6,223 nucleotides of DNA from assembly GCA_036258675.1 (NCBI GenBank), contig DATADD010000005.1, positions 1 to 6,223 on the forward strand. Reading direction: 5' to 3'. Shown one piece after another: positions 5,082 to 6,223 of this stretch. A model generated the notes under the pieces. That model saw nothing but the letters and a program-made list of their open reading frames with translations, had not been told where the DNA came from and searched no databases. The position numbers and the translations under genes were made by a program. Every line of letters begins with the position of its first letter. Position 1 is the first letter of the stretch. The DNA is from DATADD01 sp036258675 (lineage in GTDB: Bacteria > Actinomycetota > CADDZG01 > WHSQ01).

Positions 5082-6223
5082 ATGTCCCGCACGGTCATCG
5101 CCTCCGCCGCTCGCACCGCGATCGGCAGGTTCGGGGGCGCCATCGCCCACGTGCCCGCGGTGGACCTCGGGGCCCGCGCCATCGCCGGGGCGCTGGAGCG
5201 GGCGAGCCTCCCGGCGGACGCCGTCGACTACGTGATCATGGGCCAGGTCCTCCAGGCGGGCACCGGCCAGATCACCGCCCGCCAGGCGGCCGTCAAGGCT
5301 GGGGTGCCCTACGCCGTGCCGGCGCTCACGGTCAACAAGGTCTGCCTCTCGAGCCTCAACGCGATCGGGCTCGCGGACAGCCTGATCCGCGCCGGCGACG
5401 CCTCGGTCGTCGTGGCCGGAGGGATGGAATCGATGGACGGTGCGCCCTACCTGTTGCCGCGCGCCCGCCACGGCTACCGCATGGGCGACGGGACCCTCGT
5501 CGACTCCATGATCTTCGACGGCCTCTGGGACGCCTTCGGCCACAAGCACATGGGCGACCAGTCCGACGACGTCAACGCCGAGTTCTCGATCGGCCGCCAG
5601 GAGCAGGACGCGTGGGCGGCCCGGTCCCACCGGCGGGCGCACGCGGCCACCGAGGACGGCCGCTTCGGGGCCGAGATCGTCCCCCTCGAGGTCGTCCCGC
5701 GCAAGGGCGACCCCATCGTCTTCGACGCCGACGAGGGGATCCGTCCCGACACGACGCCCGAGACGCTCGGCAAGCTGAGGCCCGCGTTCCGCCCCGACGG
5801 GACGATCACCGCCGGGAACGCGTCGCAGGTGTCCAACGGCGCCGCCGCGGTCGTGGTCGCGAGCGAGGAGCGGGCGAAGGAGCTTGGCCTCGCCCCCATC
5901 GCCGAGATCGTGGCCCACGGCATGTCGGCGGAGCGGCCTCCGTACCTCCACACGGTGCCCGCCCTCGCGCTCCAGGCCGCCCTCAAGAAGGCGGGCATGT
6001 CGCCGGGAGACCTCGATCTCGTCGAGATCAACGAGGCCTTCGCCGCGGTCGCGCTGCACGCATCGCGCATGCTGTTCAACGGCGACGACGCGGCGCAGGA
6101 CAGGGTCAACGTGAACGGGGGCGCGGTCGCGCTCGGACACCCCATCGGCGCGACCGGGGCGCGCCTCGTCGTGACGCTGATCCACGAGCTGGCGCGCCGG
6201 GGCGGCGGAGTCGGCGCGGCCAC
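5082..6223 (+). CDS. Acetyl-CoA C-acetyltransferase (thiolase), 3' end beyond window
   Basis: Thiolase II family enzyme that reversibly condenses two acetyl-CoA to acetoacetyl-CoA (or cleaves 3-ketoacyl-CoA), in the cytosol. I translated 380 residues by hand; the family is usually about 390-400 aa, so only the last part is missing. Visible motifs are ARTAIGRFGGA (10-20), VIMGQVLQAGTGQ (51-63), the nucleophile region NKVCLSSL with C88 (85-92), VVAGGMESM (110-118), the substrate loop HMG (156-158, with the Met typical of biosynthetic thiolases), NEAFA (317-321) and GGAVALGHPIGATGAR (346-361) with H353. The second catalytic cysteine (CxGGGxG motif) is expected a few residues past the edge. The closest style is the actinobacterial acetyl-CoA acetyltransferase (MGQVLQAGxGQ, ALTVNKVCLS). 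The enzyme is divergent from the c-di-GMP/mce cluster. Roles in ketone-body or polyhydroxyalkanoate supply, or in fatty-acid breakdown, cannot be separated from sequence alone. Confidence 0.95.
   Translation, partial: MSRTVIASAARTAIGRFGGAIAHVPAVDLGARAIAGALERASLPADAVDYVIMGQVLQAGTGQITARQAAVKAGVPYAVPALTVNKVCLSSLNAIGLADSLIRAGDASVVVAGGMESMDGAPYLLPRARHGYRMGDGTLVDSMIFDGLWDAFGHKHMGDQSDDVNAEFSIGRQEQDAWAARSHRRAHAATEDGRFGAEIVPLEVVPRKGDPIVFDADEGIRPDTTPETLGKLRPAFRPDGTITAGNASQVSNGAAAVVVASEERAKELGLAPIAEIVAHGMSAERPPYLHTVPALALQAALKKAGMSPGDLDLVEINEAFAAVALHASRMLFNGDDAAQDRVNVNGGAVALGHPIGATGARLVVTLIHELARRGGGVGAA

Noticed and set aside
4824..6185. Minus-strand open frame of 453 codons opposite the thiolase
   Set aside because: It is antisense to a thiolase with all visible catalytic motifs and crosses the divergent promoter region. 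The product is low-complexity.
1..6223. Mobile elements, CRISPR arrays, tRNA or rRNA genes, tandem repeats
   Set aside because: Reading both strands I found no transposase, direct-repeat array, tRNA-like cloverleaf or long tandem repeat. Composition looks uniform, with no sign of a transferred segment.

Overview
The window is GC-rich (about 70% by eye), densely coding DNA with almost no intergenic space. It carries two GTG starts, and protein ends are rich in Arg, Ala and Gly. The gene content suggests a high-GC actinomycete-like bacterium (Actinomycetota, possibly a deep-branching or environmental lineage): an actinobacterial-type acetyl-CoA C-acetyltransferase, a methylmalonyl-CoA epimerase, a membrane GGDEF-EAL protein, a DHA-like MFS exporter and PurM. 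The taxonomic placement is inference from protein style and composition; there is no rRNA or other marker.

Layout: four genes run leftward on the minus strand from a short intergenic region at 4936-5081. In transcription order they are a membrane-bound bifunctional diguanylate cyclase/phosphodiesterase (4935-2815), methylmalonyl-CoA epimerase mce (2803-2390), an MFS transporter (2336-1074) and purM (1064 to the left edge, only its extreme 3' end missing). The gaps are 11, 53 and 9 nt, so they could form one operon. The ribosome-binding site of mce overlaps the stop codon of the GGDEF-EAL gene. On the plus strand a thiolase (acetyl-CoA acetyltransferase) starts at 5082 and runs off the right edge just before its second catalytic cysteine.

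The divergent region holds a strong AAGGAG ribosome-binding site and a TAGGAT -10-like box for the thiolase. Upstream of that box, where the -35 would lie, is a perfect 8-bp inverted repeat. A second perfect hairpin abuts the Shine-Dalgarno of the MFS gene.

Functionally, the thiolase and the epimerase both belong to acyl-CoA metabolism (acetoacetyl-CoA and propionyl/methylmalonyl-CoA) and flank the c-di-GMP gene. PurM is a housekeeping enzyme of purine synthesis. The link between the c-di-GMP enzyme and these metabolic genes is positional only. I see no mobile element, CRISPR array, RNA gene or clear sign of a new defence or metabolic system. The least explained parts are the membrane sensor domain of the c-di-GMP protein and the gene order around it.
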